Shown piece by piece: positions 44,300 through 53,857 of a DNA stretch of 64,000 nt. The number at the start of each line of letters is the position of its first letter. The first letter of the stretch is position 1. This stretch comes from Planctomycetota bacterium (GTDB lineage: Bacteria; Planctomycetota; Phycisphaerae; Tepidisphaerales; Tepidisphaeraceae), in assembly GCA_039182125.1 (NCBI GenBank), contig JBCDCH010000001.1:62001-126000 (forward strand). The letters are read 5' to 3'. The translations under genes and the position numbers were made by a program. The notes under the pieces are model-generated. The model saw nothing but the letters and a program-made list of their open reading frames with translations, searched no databases and had not been told where the DNA came from.

Positions 44300-44563
44300 T
44301 CATGCGGCTTTCTTCGGCATGATCGCTTCGAGTTCTTTTGCCAAATGCTCACCAAGTTGGTGAGAAAGCACTGCGGCGTCGAACCAGTCCAAATGTGCGT
44401 CGTCGGCCTTGCCGGTCGTGTCGCCGACGATGCCGATTACCGCATCGAGGACCGACCGCTCGTCGCCCGGCTCGTAACGAAAGCGGTGCTCGTGCTCACC
44501 CTTGTGCAGGGCAAGGGTGCGCGTCTCGAGAACGTTGCCGGTCGGCTTTGATTCGGATTCCAT
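44300..44563 (-). CDS. Small hypothetical protein (87 aa)
   Basis: An excellent ribosome binding site (AAGGAGGAGG) lies before the ATG at 44563, which supports expression. The protein is acidic and helical (KADDAHLDWFDAAVLSHQLG; HLAKELEAIMPKKAA) with many histidines in the first half (HKGEHEHRF). No family recognised. It begins 18 bases after the stop of the lipoprotein gene and is likely the last gene of that operon. Confidence 0.75.
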   Translation of the reverse strand: MESESKPTGNVLETRTLALHKGEHEHRFRYEPGDERSVLDAVIGIVGDTTGKADDAHLDWFDAAVLSHQLGEHLAKELEAIMPKKAA

Positions 44564-44581
44564 GCAGATACCTCCTCCTCC

Positions 44582-45352
44582 TTATCGGCCTGAAGCGCGG
44601 GCCACCGAAGGGGAATTTACTTTCTGCACGATCGGGCCGGTCGCGCCGGGCGTGTTGAGCAGTTCTTCCAACAGCGTCGCATAGCCGAACGTGCAGAACC
44701 GGTCCATCGCCATCAGGTACTCCCGTTCCTGGGCGGCAGACATCGGATCGCTGCGGCCCTGCGCGTAGGCCCAGAGTTTTTGTCGTGTCGAGCCTTCGGC
44801 CGCATCGAACACCTCGGCCGTCTGCAGGAAGGTCGTCGGCGGTACGTACGCCGCCACCTCGGCGCTGCTGCTCATCCGCTGCAGGTCGCGGACCTCCACG
44901 TTCCACTCGGTCCGCACTGCCCCGCCGCGAAAGAACAGCGTCAACGTCGCGCCGAACTTCGGCGGGTCGTACGGGTCGTACATCGTCACCGTCGGCACCA
45001 CCAGCGCGTCCACGTCGAGCGCCTCGCACACCATCGCGCCCTCGTCGGCCGACTGGATCTGCTCGAATCCGAGCGCGGCCATTACCTCGATCACCCGGTT
45101 CACAGGAACGCCCACGAGCCCCTCGGTCTGGCTGACCTCCTGGAACAACAAGTCGCCCTGCAGCAGCGGGTCGACGCTGCGCTGGCCGGAGAGGTTGATG
45201 GCGGGCGCGACGGCCCAGGTCTGTTGCCGGATGCCGGGGAAGGCGAGTTTGCGTTCGACGCCGTACTCCGGATCACCGCCGCCGAAGCAGCCGGTGAGCA
45301 TCAGAAGAACAAGACCAAGCAACGCATGTCGAAAGGTGTTGGAAACCATCAT
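44582..45352 (-). CDS. Lipoprotein, possibly CsgG/GNA1162-like fold
   Basis: 256 residues. The signal ends in a lipobox (LLGLVLLMLTGC). TWAVAPAINLSGQRSVD followed by VNRVIEVMAALGFEQIQSAD and EALDVDALVVPTVTMYDPYD resembles the beta-alpha order of CsgG- or GNA1162-type lipoproteins that act with cell-envelope assemblies; this is a fold guess from pattern only. An AGGA site precedes the ATG. It is 24 bases after the beta-propeller lipoprotein gene and 18 before the 87-residue gene. Confidence 0.8.
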   Translation of the reverse strand: MMVSNTFRHALLGLVLLMLTGCFGGGDPEYGVERKLAFPGIRQQTWAVAPAINLSGQRSVDPLLQGDLLFQEVSQTEGLVGVPVNRVIEVMAALGFEQIQSADEGAMVCEALDVDALVVPTVTMYDPYDPPKFGATLTLFFRGGAVRTEWNVEVRDLQRMSSSAEVAAYVPPTTFLQTAEVFDAAEGSTRQKLWAYAQGRSDPMSAAQEREYLMAMDRFCTFGYATLLEELLNTPGATGPIVQKVNSPSVARASGR

Positions 45353-45376
45353 GTCATCCTGAACGAACTTCGTGAC

Positions 45377-46597
45377 CTACTCACCGATCAAACCCGCATC
45401 GATCTCGGCGAGGTTCTGGTCAATGCCGACGCTTTCGCTGCCGTCAGCGGCGACGGACCAAACGCACTCGTTGCCGCCGCGATCGCTGATGAAATAGATG
45501 CGACCGTCGGCACCCCAGTCCGGCGTGGCGTTGGTGCCGATGCCGTCGGTCAGCCGGCGGCGATTCGTTCCATCCGCCGTGACGATCCACACATCCTGCT
45601 GCCCCGGCTGATCGGCAGCGGTCGGTTCGATGATCGTGCCGAAGCTGATCTCTCGGCCGTCCGGCGACCACGTCGGTGCCACGATCGCGGCGTTGGTCGA
45701 AACGGCGACCTCGGTTGGTGCCATCGGCTCGCCGTTGCGTATCTCCAGTGTCCACAGCGAGAACCAGCGCGTGCCGCGTTGCCGTGCGCGCTGATAGGCG
45801 ATGACGTCCCGGGTCGTGTCGGGCGACCAGTCGGGGAACAGACCGAAGCCGACCATCTTGTTCACGCCCGTCCGCAGGTCGACGATCCATAGCTCCCAGC
45901 GTCCGCTGCGTCCGCCGAAGCGGGAGAAGACGATGCGGTTGCCGTCGGGGCTAAAGGACGGATGCATGTCCTGCGTGAATCCGTCGGTGATTTGGGTGAC
46001 GTCCTTGCCGTCGCGGGTCATGGTGTAGATGTCCCACGAGCCGGCGCGGTTGGACGCGAACGCGATGAGCGAGCCATCGGGGCTGAAGGTCGGAAAGGCG
46101 TCGTCGGCCGGGTCGGCGGTGAGCTGCGTGACGCTTTGCCCGCCGATCTTCTGCAAGTAGATTTCCGGGCGTTCGTGGTGGCGGGTCGAGGCGAAGACAA
46201 GGTTTTTACCGATCCGATCAACGCACACGTCGGCGTCGTAGCCGTCCTCGACGAACGTGAGTTGTGCGAAGCCGGACGCCCCCGGCGGACGCTGCGGCCC
46301 CGGCGCGAGTTCGTTGAACTCGCCGAAGATGTTCGTGCCCTTGGGCGCGTTGGTCAGGTACATCGGCAGGTCGGCGTCGATCTGCGCGAGCCGGGGGCCG
46401 GTCGGGCCGGACTCGGTGATCTGGGCGTCGGGATACTCGGCCGGATCGATCGGCGTGAAACTCTCGTCCTCGTTGAACGAGGTGATCGCATCAAGGCCAC
46501 CCCCACCGCCGAGCAGTCCGCAACCCGACAACGACAGGCAGCCGAGGGCCGTCAACGAAAGCGATAGTGACAGGTGGGTACCGAGCTTGGTCCGCAT
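45377..46597 (-). CDS. TolB/WD40-like beta-propeller lipoprotein
   Basis: 406 residues from the ATG at 46597. The lipobox is LGCLSLSGC. Several PD40 blades follow: DDAFPTFSPDGSLIAFASNR, QDMHPSFSPDGNRIVFSRFG, IVAPTWSPDGREISFG and NATPDWGADGRIYFISDRGG. This is the repeat type of TolB propellers, used for protein contacts in the periplasm. No TolB N-terminal domain is present. It lies in a minus-strand run 47332-44300 with short gaps. Confidence 0.9.
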   Translation of the reverse strand: MRTKLGTHLSLSLSLTALGCLSLSGCGLLGGGGGLDAITSFNEDESFTPIDPAEYPDAQITESGPTGPRLAQIDADLPMYLTNAPKGTNIFGEFNELAPGPQRPPGASGFAQLTFVEDGYDADVCVDRIGKNLVFASTRHHERPEIYLQKIGGQSVTQLTADPADDAFPTFSPDGSLIAFASNRAGSWDIYTMTRDGKDVTQITDGFTQDMHPSFSPDGNRIVFSRFGGRSGRWELWIVDLRTGVNKMVGFGLFPDWSPDTTRDVIAYQRARQRGTRWFSLWTLEIRNGEPMAPTEVAVSTNAAIVAPTWSPDGREISFGTIIEPTAADQPGQQDVWIVTADGTNRRRLTDGIGTNATPDWGADGRIYFISDRGGNECVWSVAADGSESVGIDQNLAEIDAGLIGE

Positions 46598-46636
46598 GGC
46601 CGTGTTATCGGACACGGGTCGCCGCTCGGATGAGGA

Positions 46637-47332
46637 TTATTCGAACACATCCTGCAGCGACGAAAGCTGCCAGGTCCCGCCCGCTTCGCTGGTGAAGATC
46701 GCGTTGTGCCGAAGTGGGTCTTCGCGGTTCTCGACGGTGAAGATCAACTGCGTCTGGGCATAGCGGATGCCCTGCTCCGACTCGTCGAAGCGGATCAGGC
46801 CCGTGGTCTGTAAGTCGGTCAGGTTGCCGAACTCACCCTGCATGCCGTCGAACACGTTGGAGAAGAAGGACGCCGGAAAGCGATCTCGGAAGCGGGGCGC
46901 GGTGTGCGTGTAGGCGGTGGCGTAGTCGTCGCGGGTCAGGGCTGACCGGAGTTCACCGATGGTTTCCTCGATGCGGGCCGTGTCGCCACGCTGTTGGGAC
47001 CAACGGCCGAACACCGACGATCCGGCCACGACGAGCACGAGTCCGCCGATCGCGAGCGCGGCCCCGGACACGCCGACGCCGGTGAGCGTCCCGCCGCTTT
47101 GCCTGATCCGCACCAACGCCACGACGCCGAGCACCAACGCAAGCACCGGCAGGATCAAAAGCGCATCGACAAGCAACGCCGACAGCCCCACCACCGCGAC
47201 CGACAGTGCCGTCACGGCGACGGCGGACACCGCGCGGTACTCGTGGCCGAGGCCTGCGGTGGTGCTCATCTTCGCGAGCCCGGCGATGCCGTCGTTCTGG
47301 CCGTCCGTGTTGTCGGTGTTGGGATCGTTCAT
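46637..47332 (-). CDS. Membrane protein with DUF4190-like region and exported C-terminal domain
   Basis: 231 residues from the ATG at 47332; the in-frame TTG at 47362 is unlikely. Two or three membrane helices (AVTALSVAVVGLSALLVDAL; LILPVLALVLGVVALVRI; AALAIGGLVLVVAGSSVFG) are followed by a soluble domain of ~110 residues (LRSALTRDDYATAYTHTAPR) resembling small accumulation-factor or NTF2-like folds. Function unknown. It is divergent from the small gene at 47366, 33 bases away. Confidence 0.78.
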   Translation of the reverse strand: MNDPNTDNTDGQNDGIAGLAKMSTTAGLGHEYRAVSAVAVTALSVAVVGLSALLVDALLILPVLALVLGVVALVRIRQSGGTLTGVGVSGAALAIGGLVLVVAGSSVFGRWSQQRGDTARIEETIGELRSALTRDDYATAYTHTAPRFRDRFPASFFSNVFDGMQGEFGNLTDLQTTGLIRFDESEQGIRYAQTQLIFTVENREDPLRHNAIFTSEAGGTWQLSSLQDVFE

Positions 47333-47365
47333 CGTGGTCCGCCGGTCTGGCCGATCATTCAAGGC

Positions 47366-47623
47366 ATGGTCCGCCCGTCAAATCCCGCCGACTCCCGCAC
47401 CGAGCAACTCATTGCCGACATTCTCGAGTTCAATCCGAACGCGGACCGGAAGTTTCTGGCCGGCTTCGACGAGGAAGACCTCGCGGCGTATCTGGAAAAC
47501 CTCCGACACGCCAGTGATCGCAACGTCCGGCTCAACGGCTGGGTCGGCCGACAGATCGCCGCCCGAAAAGCCGCCGGCGGCCGCAAGCCGATCCCCCGAT
47601 CCAACCTCCGCAAGGCCGGCTGA
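47366..47623 (+). CDS. Small hypothetical protein (85 aa)
   Basis: The protein is hydrophilic and mostly helical: RTEQLIADILEFNPNADRKF, GFDEEDLAAYLENLRHASDR, ending in a basic stretch (ARKAAGGRKPIPRSNLRKAG). The well-balanced composition, a plain ATG start, and close packing between the gene at 47332 and the MFS gene (its stop is five bases from the convergent MFS stop) argue that it is real. A longer in-frame opening to 46994 is a shadow of the neighbouring gene. No family recognised. Confidence 0.65.
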   Translation: MVRPSNPADSRTEQLIADILEFNPNADRKFLAGFDEEDLAAYLENLRHASDRNVRLNGWVGRQIAARKAAGGRKPIPRSNLRKAG

Positions 47624-47628
47624 CCGCG

Positions 47629-49023
47629 TCAGACCTTCTCCAACGGCAGGACGTACTTTCGGCTCATCCACCAGTACCCCGCCACGCCGATCGCGCTGAA
47701 GAACAGGCTCACCGCGAACACCGGCCGACCGATCAGGTAGTACAGCCCGACACCGAAAAACGGTGCCAAGCAACCTCGCACGCCGGTGAGCATGACGTGG
47801 ACGCCCATGTATTGCGCGATCCGGTCGGGGCCGGCGAACGCGTGCTGGCCGAGTTGCCACGCCAACGCCCCGCCACCGAAGCAGACGCCCTGTAACAGCA
47901 TCCCGACGGCGACCACCCAGAGCTGATCGGTCAGCGCACCCACGAGAATGGTGGCCTGACAGATGACGATGATCCCGCTCTGGATCGTGCGGAAGCGGAA
48001 CAAGCTCATCGAGTCGTACAACGGTGCCCAGAACTGAATCGAGAGCGTGCTGGCGACCACGGGGATCAGCGAGAGCACGATCACCGCAAGCGTGTACTGC
48101 CGGTCGGGATCGGTCATCTCCTTGCTGACCATGTAGTACAGGCTCGGCGCGGCGAACATGAAACTCACGCCGAGCAGGAACTGAAACCACTGGTACTTGG
48201 CAAAGACGCGATCCTCACGGAGCAACGCGAGGCCGGCCGAGACCTGGTCGGCGTATGTCCGCAACACCCCGCCGCGACGCTGGATCCGGGGCTGTTCGCG
48301 AAGGTGCAACGCCTCGCCACGAACGCGGATTCGGCTGAACTCGTAAATGCCGATCGCACTGATGGCGGCGAAGACCGGATACATCACGGCGTAACTGGCC
48401 GGCATCTGATCCAGCAGCAGCGCGCCCGCGGTGGTCAGCACCGCGAGCGTGGCCATGTTCACGACGGTGATCCGCCCGACAATCTGGGCCCGGCTGGCAG
48501 TCGGATAGTTGCTCCGCCAGACCGCGCTGCGGAGCGTGACGATCCCGCTGGCGCAGACGCGTGCCAGAACGATCAGGCCGGCGAAAATCCAGCCGGCGTA
48601 CGCGGGCGGCATTCCGTTCGTGTCGGGGATGAACCATGTCAGTCCCACCGCTCCCACGGCCAGCGCCACACCGAGCTGCAGAGCATTGATGACCGGCACC
48701 TTCCGCCGGCCCTCGGCGACCTGGCCCCAGAACAGCGCGACGATGTTCCCGAACATCGGGGCCGCCGTGATAACCGCCAACAGCAACTGCGACGCATCGA
48801 AGTACTTGCCGGCCACCACTCCCGCGAACGCCCCTTCGGCCATTGCCATCGCGAGTGGAAACGTGAACGCTGACTTGATCTCGTGGCGGTAGTTTCGCCG
48901 CACCATGTAGGGCTGGCGTGCCGGCGAGAACGCCACCAGTTGGCTCAAACGCTGCGGCCAACTGGTTGGGGAATCATCACGCCGCAGCACGGGGGCAGCG
49001 TAGGCGCGCAGCGGAAAGCCCAC
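47629..49023 (-). CDS. MFS-type transporter
   Basis: 464 residues from a GTG at 49023; the start is uncertain, as in-frame alternatives (GTG near 48988, ATG near 48906) would trim the polar N terminus. About 12 hydrophobic segments are visible, for example AGWIFAGLIVLARVCASGIV, YTLAVIVLSLIPVVASTL and WVVAVGMLLQGVCFGGGAL. No substrate motif can be named. The stop is five bases from the end of the convergent 85-residue gene. Confidence 0.82.
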   Translation of the reverse strand: MGFPLRAYAAPVLRRDDSPTSWPQRLSQLVAFSPARQPYMVRRNYRHEIKSAFTFPLAMAMAEGAFAGVVAGKYFDASQLLLAVITAAPMFGNIVALFWGQVAEGRRKVPVINALQLGVALAVGAVGLTWFIPDTNGMPPAYAGWIFAGLIVLARVCASGIVTLRSAVWRSNYPTASRAQIVGRITVVNMATLAVLTTAGALLLDQMPASYAVMYPVFAAISAIGIYEFSRIRVRGEALHLREQPRIQRRGGVLRTYADQVSAGLALLREDRVFAKYQWFQFLLGVSFMFAAPSLYYMVSKEMTDPDRQYTLAVIVLSLIPVVASTLSIQFWAPLYDSMSLFRFRTIQSGIIVICQATILVGALTDQLWVVAVGMLLQGVCFGGGALAWQLGQHAFAGPDRIAQYMGVHVMLTGVRGCLAPFFGVGLYYLIGRPVFAVSLFFSAIGVAGYWWMSRKYVLPLEKV

Positions 49024-49074
49024 GCCGAACGGCGCGGGCTTTCACGTCAATCGATCATCGGAAGACGACCCGAG

Positions 49075-49320
49075 TTACGGGCTCATCTTGCGGACGTTCC
49101 AGTAGGTCAACTGACTCACCGGCCGCGTCAGCAGATACTTGTCCGCGTCATCGAGCAGCATCTTGCCTTCCATGTCGATGTTGCGGGCGATCTCGATGTC
49201 ACGCTGCTGGAGCGTGTAACCGGGCGTCACCGTGGGGTTCACGGAGGCGTACTTATTGCACCCGACTCCCACGAGGGCGAGGGCGGCGACGGCGATGAAT
49301 CTCTGGATCGTCTTGGTCAT
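49075..49320 (-). CDS. Small lipoprotein (81 aa)
   Basis: A signal peptide with lipobox (FIAVAALALVGVGC) precedes a short mature part of about 60 residues (GYTLQQRDIEIARNIDMEGK; MLLDDADKYLLTRPVSQLTY). It resembles the short tail-type lipoproteins often found in planctomycete genomes; I cannot name a function. It lies 51 bases upstream of the MFS gene on the same strand. Confidence 0.78.
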   Translation of the reverse strand: MTKTIQRFIAVAALALVGVGCNKYASVNPTVTPGYTLQQRDIEIARNIDMEGKMLLDDADKYLLTRPVSQLTYWNVRKMSP

Positions 49321-49475
49321 GGCTGTGGTCCCAGTATCGCGGGGATCGCGGTTGTGTCAAAGAGTGCGTGTTGGACGCGTCAGGGGGCGAAAAGTTCAAC
49401 GGCCAAGAATCGCCACAAAGGCCCGGTCAAGACGTTTTTGCCAACCTCACGCACATGCTGAACAATGCCCGGTTC

Positions 49476-52400
49476 ATGCCCACGACCTTCAAGAAGCTGC
49501 TCGTCGCCAATCGTGGCGAAATCGCGATCCGTGTCATGCGTGCGGCCAGCGAGTTGGGCATCCGCACCGTGGCGGTCTACACCCACGAGGACCGCTTCGC
49601 CCTGCACCGCTTCAAGGCCGACGAGTCGTACCTGCTGGGCCCGGCCGAGGGCGGCGCGCCGGTCAAGGGCTACCTCGACATCGACGCGCTGGTGGAGCTG
49701 TGTGCCGACGTCGGCGTCGACGCGATCCACCCGGGCTACGGATTCCTTTCCGAAAACGCCGACCTGGCCCGCCAGTGCGTCGAGAACGGCATCGCTTTCG
49801 TCGGCCCACCCGCCGACGTGCTGGGCCAGTTCGGCGACAAGACCCAGGCCAAGAAACTCGCCGAGCGGGCCAAGGTCCCCACCGTCCCCGGCACCGCGAA
49901 GGGGCTGCTCAAGTTCGCCGACGTCGAGAAGGCCGCAGGCAAAGTCGGCTACCCGCTGATGCTCAAAGCCAGCTTCGGCGGTGGCGGGCGCGGCATGCGG
50001 GTGGTCCGCTCGGCCAAGGAACTCAAGGGCAAATGGGAGGAGGCCGCCCGCGAAGCCGCCGGCGCCTTCGGCCGATCCGAGGTCTTCCTCGAACGCTACA
50101 TCGAACACGCCAAGCACATCGAGGTGCAAATCCTCGCCGACACCCACGGCAACCTTGTACACCTCTGGGACCGCGACTGCTCCGTGCAACGACGGCACCG
50201 TCGAGTTCCTCGTCGACGTCAAACGCGAGGAGTTTTACTTCATTGAGGTCAATCCGCGCGTGCAGGTCGAGCACACCGTCACCGAGCAGGTCACCGGCAT
50301 CGACATCGTCCGCAGCCAGATCCTCGTCGCCCAGGGCCACGACCTGCACGGCCACGTGATCGAGATCCCACAGCAGCCCGACATCAACGTCCGCGGCGTC
50401 GCGCTGCAGGCGCGCATCACCACCGAGGACCCGGAGAACCAGTTCATCCCCGACTACGGCCGGATCAGCACCTACCGCTCGGCCGTCGGCTTCGGCATCC
50501 GCCTCGACGGCGGCACCGCGTTCACCGGCGCGATCATCACGCCCTACTTCGACTCGCTGCTGGTCAAGCTCACCGCGTCGGGCCTGCACCTGGCCGACGC
50601 GATCGCACGCATGGACCGGGCGCTGCGCGAGTTCCGCGTGCGCGGCGTCAAGACGAACATCCCGTTCCTCGAAAATCTCATCCGCCATCCGACCTTCGCC
50701 GGCGGGCATGCGACGACGCGGTTCGTGGACGAGACGCCGGAGCTGTTCGACTTCCAACCGCGTCGGGACCGGGCGACGAAGCTGCTGGAGTATCTCGGCG
50801 ACGTGATCGTCAACGGCCGCGACGACGTGCGCGGCAAGACCGACGGTCGCACGCTGCCCGAGCCGATCGTCCCGGCGTTCGAGAAGGACGACGTCCCGGC
50901 CAAGGGAACGCGCGATCGCCTGCTCGCCGACGGGCCGGTGAAGTTCGCCGAGTGGACCCGCAAACAGAAACGCCTGCTGCTGACCGACACCACCTTCCGC
51001 GACGCGCACCAGTCGCTGCTCTCGACGCGCGTGCGGACTTACGACCTGTTGCAGATCGCCGAGGCGATGAGCCACCTCGCGCCGCACCTGTGGTCGATCG
51101 AGATGTGGGGCGGCGCGACGTTCGACACCTCGATGCGCTTCCTGCAGGAGTCGCCGTGGGACCGTTTGGCCCAGCTACGCAAGGCGATTCCGAACGTCTG
51201 CTTCCAGATGCTGCTGCGCGCGAGCAACGCGGTGGGTTACACGAACTACGCCGACAATGTCGTGCGGCGCTTTGTCGATCTTTCGGCCGAGCACGGCATG
51301 GATGTGTTCCGCGTGTTCGACTCGCTCAACAACGTGACCAACATGAAGGTCGCGATGAAGGCGGTGCTCGCAACGAAGACGACCGTGTGCGAGGCGGCCG
51401 TCTGCTACACCGGTGACATCCTCGACCCGGCCCGGTCCAAGTACGACCTCGACTATTACGTCGACATGGCCAAACAGTTGGAGGACCTGGGCGCGCACGT
51501 GCTTTGCGTGAAGGACATGGCCGGGCTGCTCAAGCCGTATGCGGCGACGGTGCTGTTCAAAGCGCTCCGCAAAGCGGTGAGCATCCCCGTCCACTTCCAC
51601 ACGCACGACACCTCCGGCGTCAACAGCGCGTCGGTCCTGCGCGCCGCCGATGCGGGCGTCGATGTCGCCGACACCGCGATCGCCGCGATGTCCGGCACGA
51701 CCAGCCAGCCCAACCTCAACTCCATCACCGCCGCCCTACGCAACACCCCGCGCGACACCGGCCTGCCCGTGGACCTGCTCGAGCAGATCAACTTCTACTG
51801 GGAACAGGCGCGGCAGCTGTATTACCCCTTCGAGCAGAACGTCATGGCCGGCACGGCCGACGTGTACCGCCACGAGATGCCCGGCGGCCAGTACACCAAC
51901 CTCCGTGTCCAGGCCCAATCGCTCGGCCTCGCCGATCGCTGGGACGACATCGCCGACGCCTACGCCACCGTCAACCGCATGTTCGGCGACATCGTCAAGG
52001 TCACGCCGTCGTCGAAGGTCGTGGGCGACATGGCGTTGTTCATGGTGACCAACAACCTCACCGAAGCCGACGTGATGGACCCGAGCAAGAAGCTCAGCTT
52101 CCCGCAGAGCGTGGTCGATGCGATGGCGGGTCTGATCGGCACGCCGCCGGGCGGTTGGCCCAAGAAGCTACGCAAGATCATCCTCGACTCCGCGGGCCGC
52201 GAGCCGATCAAGGGCCGGCCCGGCGCGACACTGCCCGCAGTCGACTTCGACTCGGCGGCGAAGGAGCTCACGACCAAACTCGGCCGCGCGGTCAGCGACA
52301 CCGATGTCATCTCCGCGGAGCTGTACCCCGCAGTCTTCACCGACTTCGACCGTCATTGCCAACGCTTCTCCGACACGAGCGTGCTGCCGACGCCCAACTT

Positions 52401-52824
52401 CTTCTTCGGGCTCCAGCGTGGCGAGGAGGTGGCGGTCGAGATCGAGCCGGGCAAGACGCTGGTGGTCAAGTACGTCGCCCTCGGCGATGCGCGGGACGAC
52501 GGAACGCGGGTGCTGTTCTTCGAACTCAACGGCCAGCCGCGCGAGGTGGTGGTGGTCGACCGTTCACTGGAGGCCTCGGTCGCCCGACACGAGAAGGCCG
52601 ATCCCGACGATCCGAGCCACCTTGCCGCCCCGATGCCGGGCAAGATCACGAACGTCGTTGTGGATAACGGGGACAAAGTCACCGAGGGCGATCGCGTGCT
52701 GAGCATCGAGGCGATGAAGATGGAAACCGCCGTTTACGCCCCGAGGAACGGGATTCTCGCCCAGCTCAAGGTCTCGGACGGCGACACGGTGCAGGCCGGT
52801 GACTTGTTGCTCGTTTTGAAATAG
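49476..52824 (+). pseudogene. pyc: Pyruvate carboxylase, interrupted by a deletion/frameshift in the biotin carboxylase domain
   Basis: Pyruvate carboxylase makes oxaloacetate from pyruvate. The first part (FKKLLVANRGEIAIR from 49476, HPGYGFLSENADLA, ASFGGGGRGMRVV) reads in one frame up to DCSVQRRH at ~50198. The rest (GTVEFLVDVKREEFYFIEVN, EHTVTEQVTG, the carboxyltransferase start LLLTDTTFRDAHQSLLSTRV and the biotinyl site EAMKMETAVY) continues in the next frame to 52824. The conserved ~38-residue segment normally between these parts is missing. The junction is a 12-mer, CAACGACGGCAC (50187-50198), readable as QRRH in frame one and NDGT in frame two, as expected after recombination between direct repeats. 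Either the gene is broken or the assembly collapsed a repeat. The start at 49476 is chosen by family similarity; 49455 is an alternative. Confidence 0.88.
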
Positions 52825-52869
52825 GTTTCGACTTGCAATGTTGTGACAAGTTAGGATTCAATCTGTGAC

Positions 52870-52916
52870 GGCACGACAGTGGGGGCACTACTTCCCGTGC
52901 CGGGGTTCTGCGCCCC
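52870..52916 (+). terminator. Weak hairpins after the pyruvate carboxylase gene
   Basis: GGCACG (52870-52875) pairs with CGTGCC (52896-52901), followed by GGGG-TTCTGCG-CCCC (52902-52916) and a short pyrimidine run (TTCTCTTCC). Possible terminator in the 116-base gap before the biotin ligase gene; TGTGAC copies at 52842 and 52864 lie just before. Confidence 0.35.
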
Positions 52917-52940
52917 TCGTGAGTTCTCTTCCGTGATGTT

Positions 52941-53690
52941 ATGCCGCATCGACAATATGACCTGGAGCGGATCCGCACCGAGCTTTCCCCATGGCGGTTG
53001 CACTGGTATCCGCGCTTACGCAGCACCAGCGACCGGGCTATCGAGCTGAAGGAAGCCGGCGAGCTTTACTGCCCCGCCCTCGTGGTTACCGGTAATCAGA
53101 CCGCCGGTCGCGGCCGGGGCGACAACGTCTGGTTCAGCGGACCCTCGACATTGACGGCGACATTCGCCATCTCGGCCGACCCGGATCGCCGCCCCGAGCA
53201 CCTGCCGCTGGTGGTGGGTGTGCTCGTCCGCCGCATCGCCGCCCGGTTCGGAGCGTCGGATACGAAGATAAAATGGCCCAACGATCTCTATCACGACGGC
53301 CTGAAGCTCGCGGGCGTCATTTGTGAGCGGGAACGCGGAATCGACGTCATCGGCATCGGGCTCAACGTCGGGATCGACGCCGCGATTCCGCCGGAGGTGG
53401 CAAGGAACATCACATCCCTGAACGACATCTGCGGGCAGCCGGTGAGCAAGACCGACGTGCTGCTAGCGCTGGCGGAGAGCCTGGCCTCGCTGACCGAGCG
53501 GCCGATCAGCTGGGCGGATGTCCGCAGCGAATATGCCGGTTTCGACGCACTGGGGGGCGAAACGGTCCGGATCGGCGAAACCGTCGGCCACTGCGAGGGT
53601 GTCGACGCAGACGGGCTCTTGGTCGTCTGCAACGAGACCGGCACACAACGGTTCCACACCGGCACCGTCAGGATTGTCTCCCCAACTTGA
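52941..53690 (+). CDS. birA: Biotin-[acetyl-CoA-carboxylase] ligase
   Basis: 249 residues. The enzyme activates biotin and attaches it to the biotinyl lysine of carboxylases. Family motifs are ALVVTGNQTAGRGRGDNVWF (biotinyl-AMP loop), KIKWPNDLYHDGLKLAGVIC and VIGIGLNVG. The N-terminal DNA-binding domain of bifunctional BirA is absent, so it does not act as a repressor. It lies 116 bases after pyc, whose product it would biotinylate. No Shine-Dalgarno sequence is seen before the ATG. Confidence 0.95.
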   Translation: MPHRQYDLERIRTELSPWRLHWYPRLRSTSDRAIELKEAGELYCPALVVTGNQTAGRGRGDNVWFSGPSTLTATFAISADPDRRPEHLPLVVGVLVRRIAARFGASDTKIKWPNDLYHDGLKLAGVICERERGIDVIGIGLNVGIDAAIPPEVARNITSLNDICGQPVSKTDVLLALAESLASLTERPISWADVRSEYAGFDALGGETVRIGETVGHCEGVDADGLLVVCNETGTQRFHTGTVRIVSPT

Positions 53691-53857
53691 CGTCCAACCC
53701 GCTCGGACATCATTATCGGCTCTCACCGACCGCACCTAGGCGGAACTGGTGTGTCATACCTACTTAGGATGAAACCGGCCGACGGATCGGCATGTCTCTA
53801 TGTCATTCGTCTGTCCGGGGGAAATCGGTACTCCATTTGCATAGGTCCAGCGTCCAC

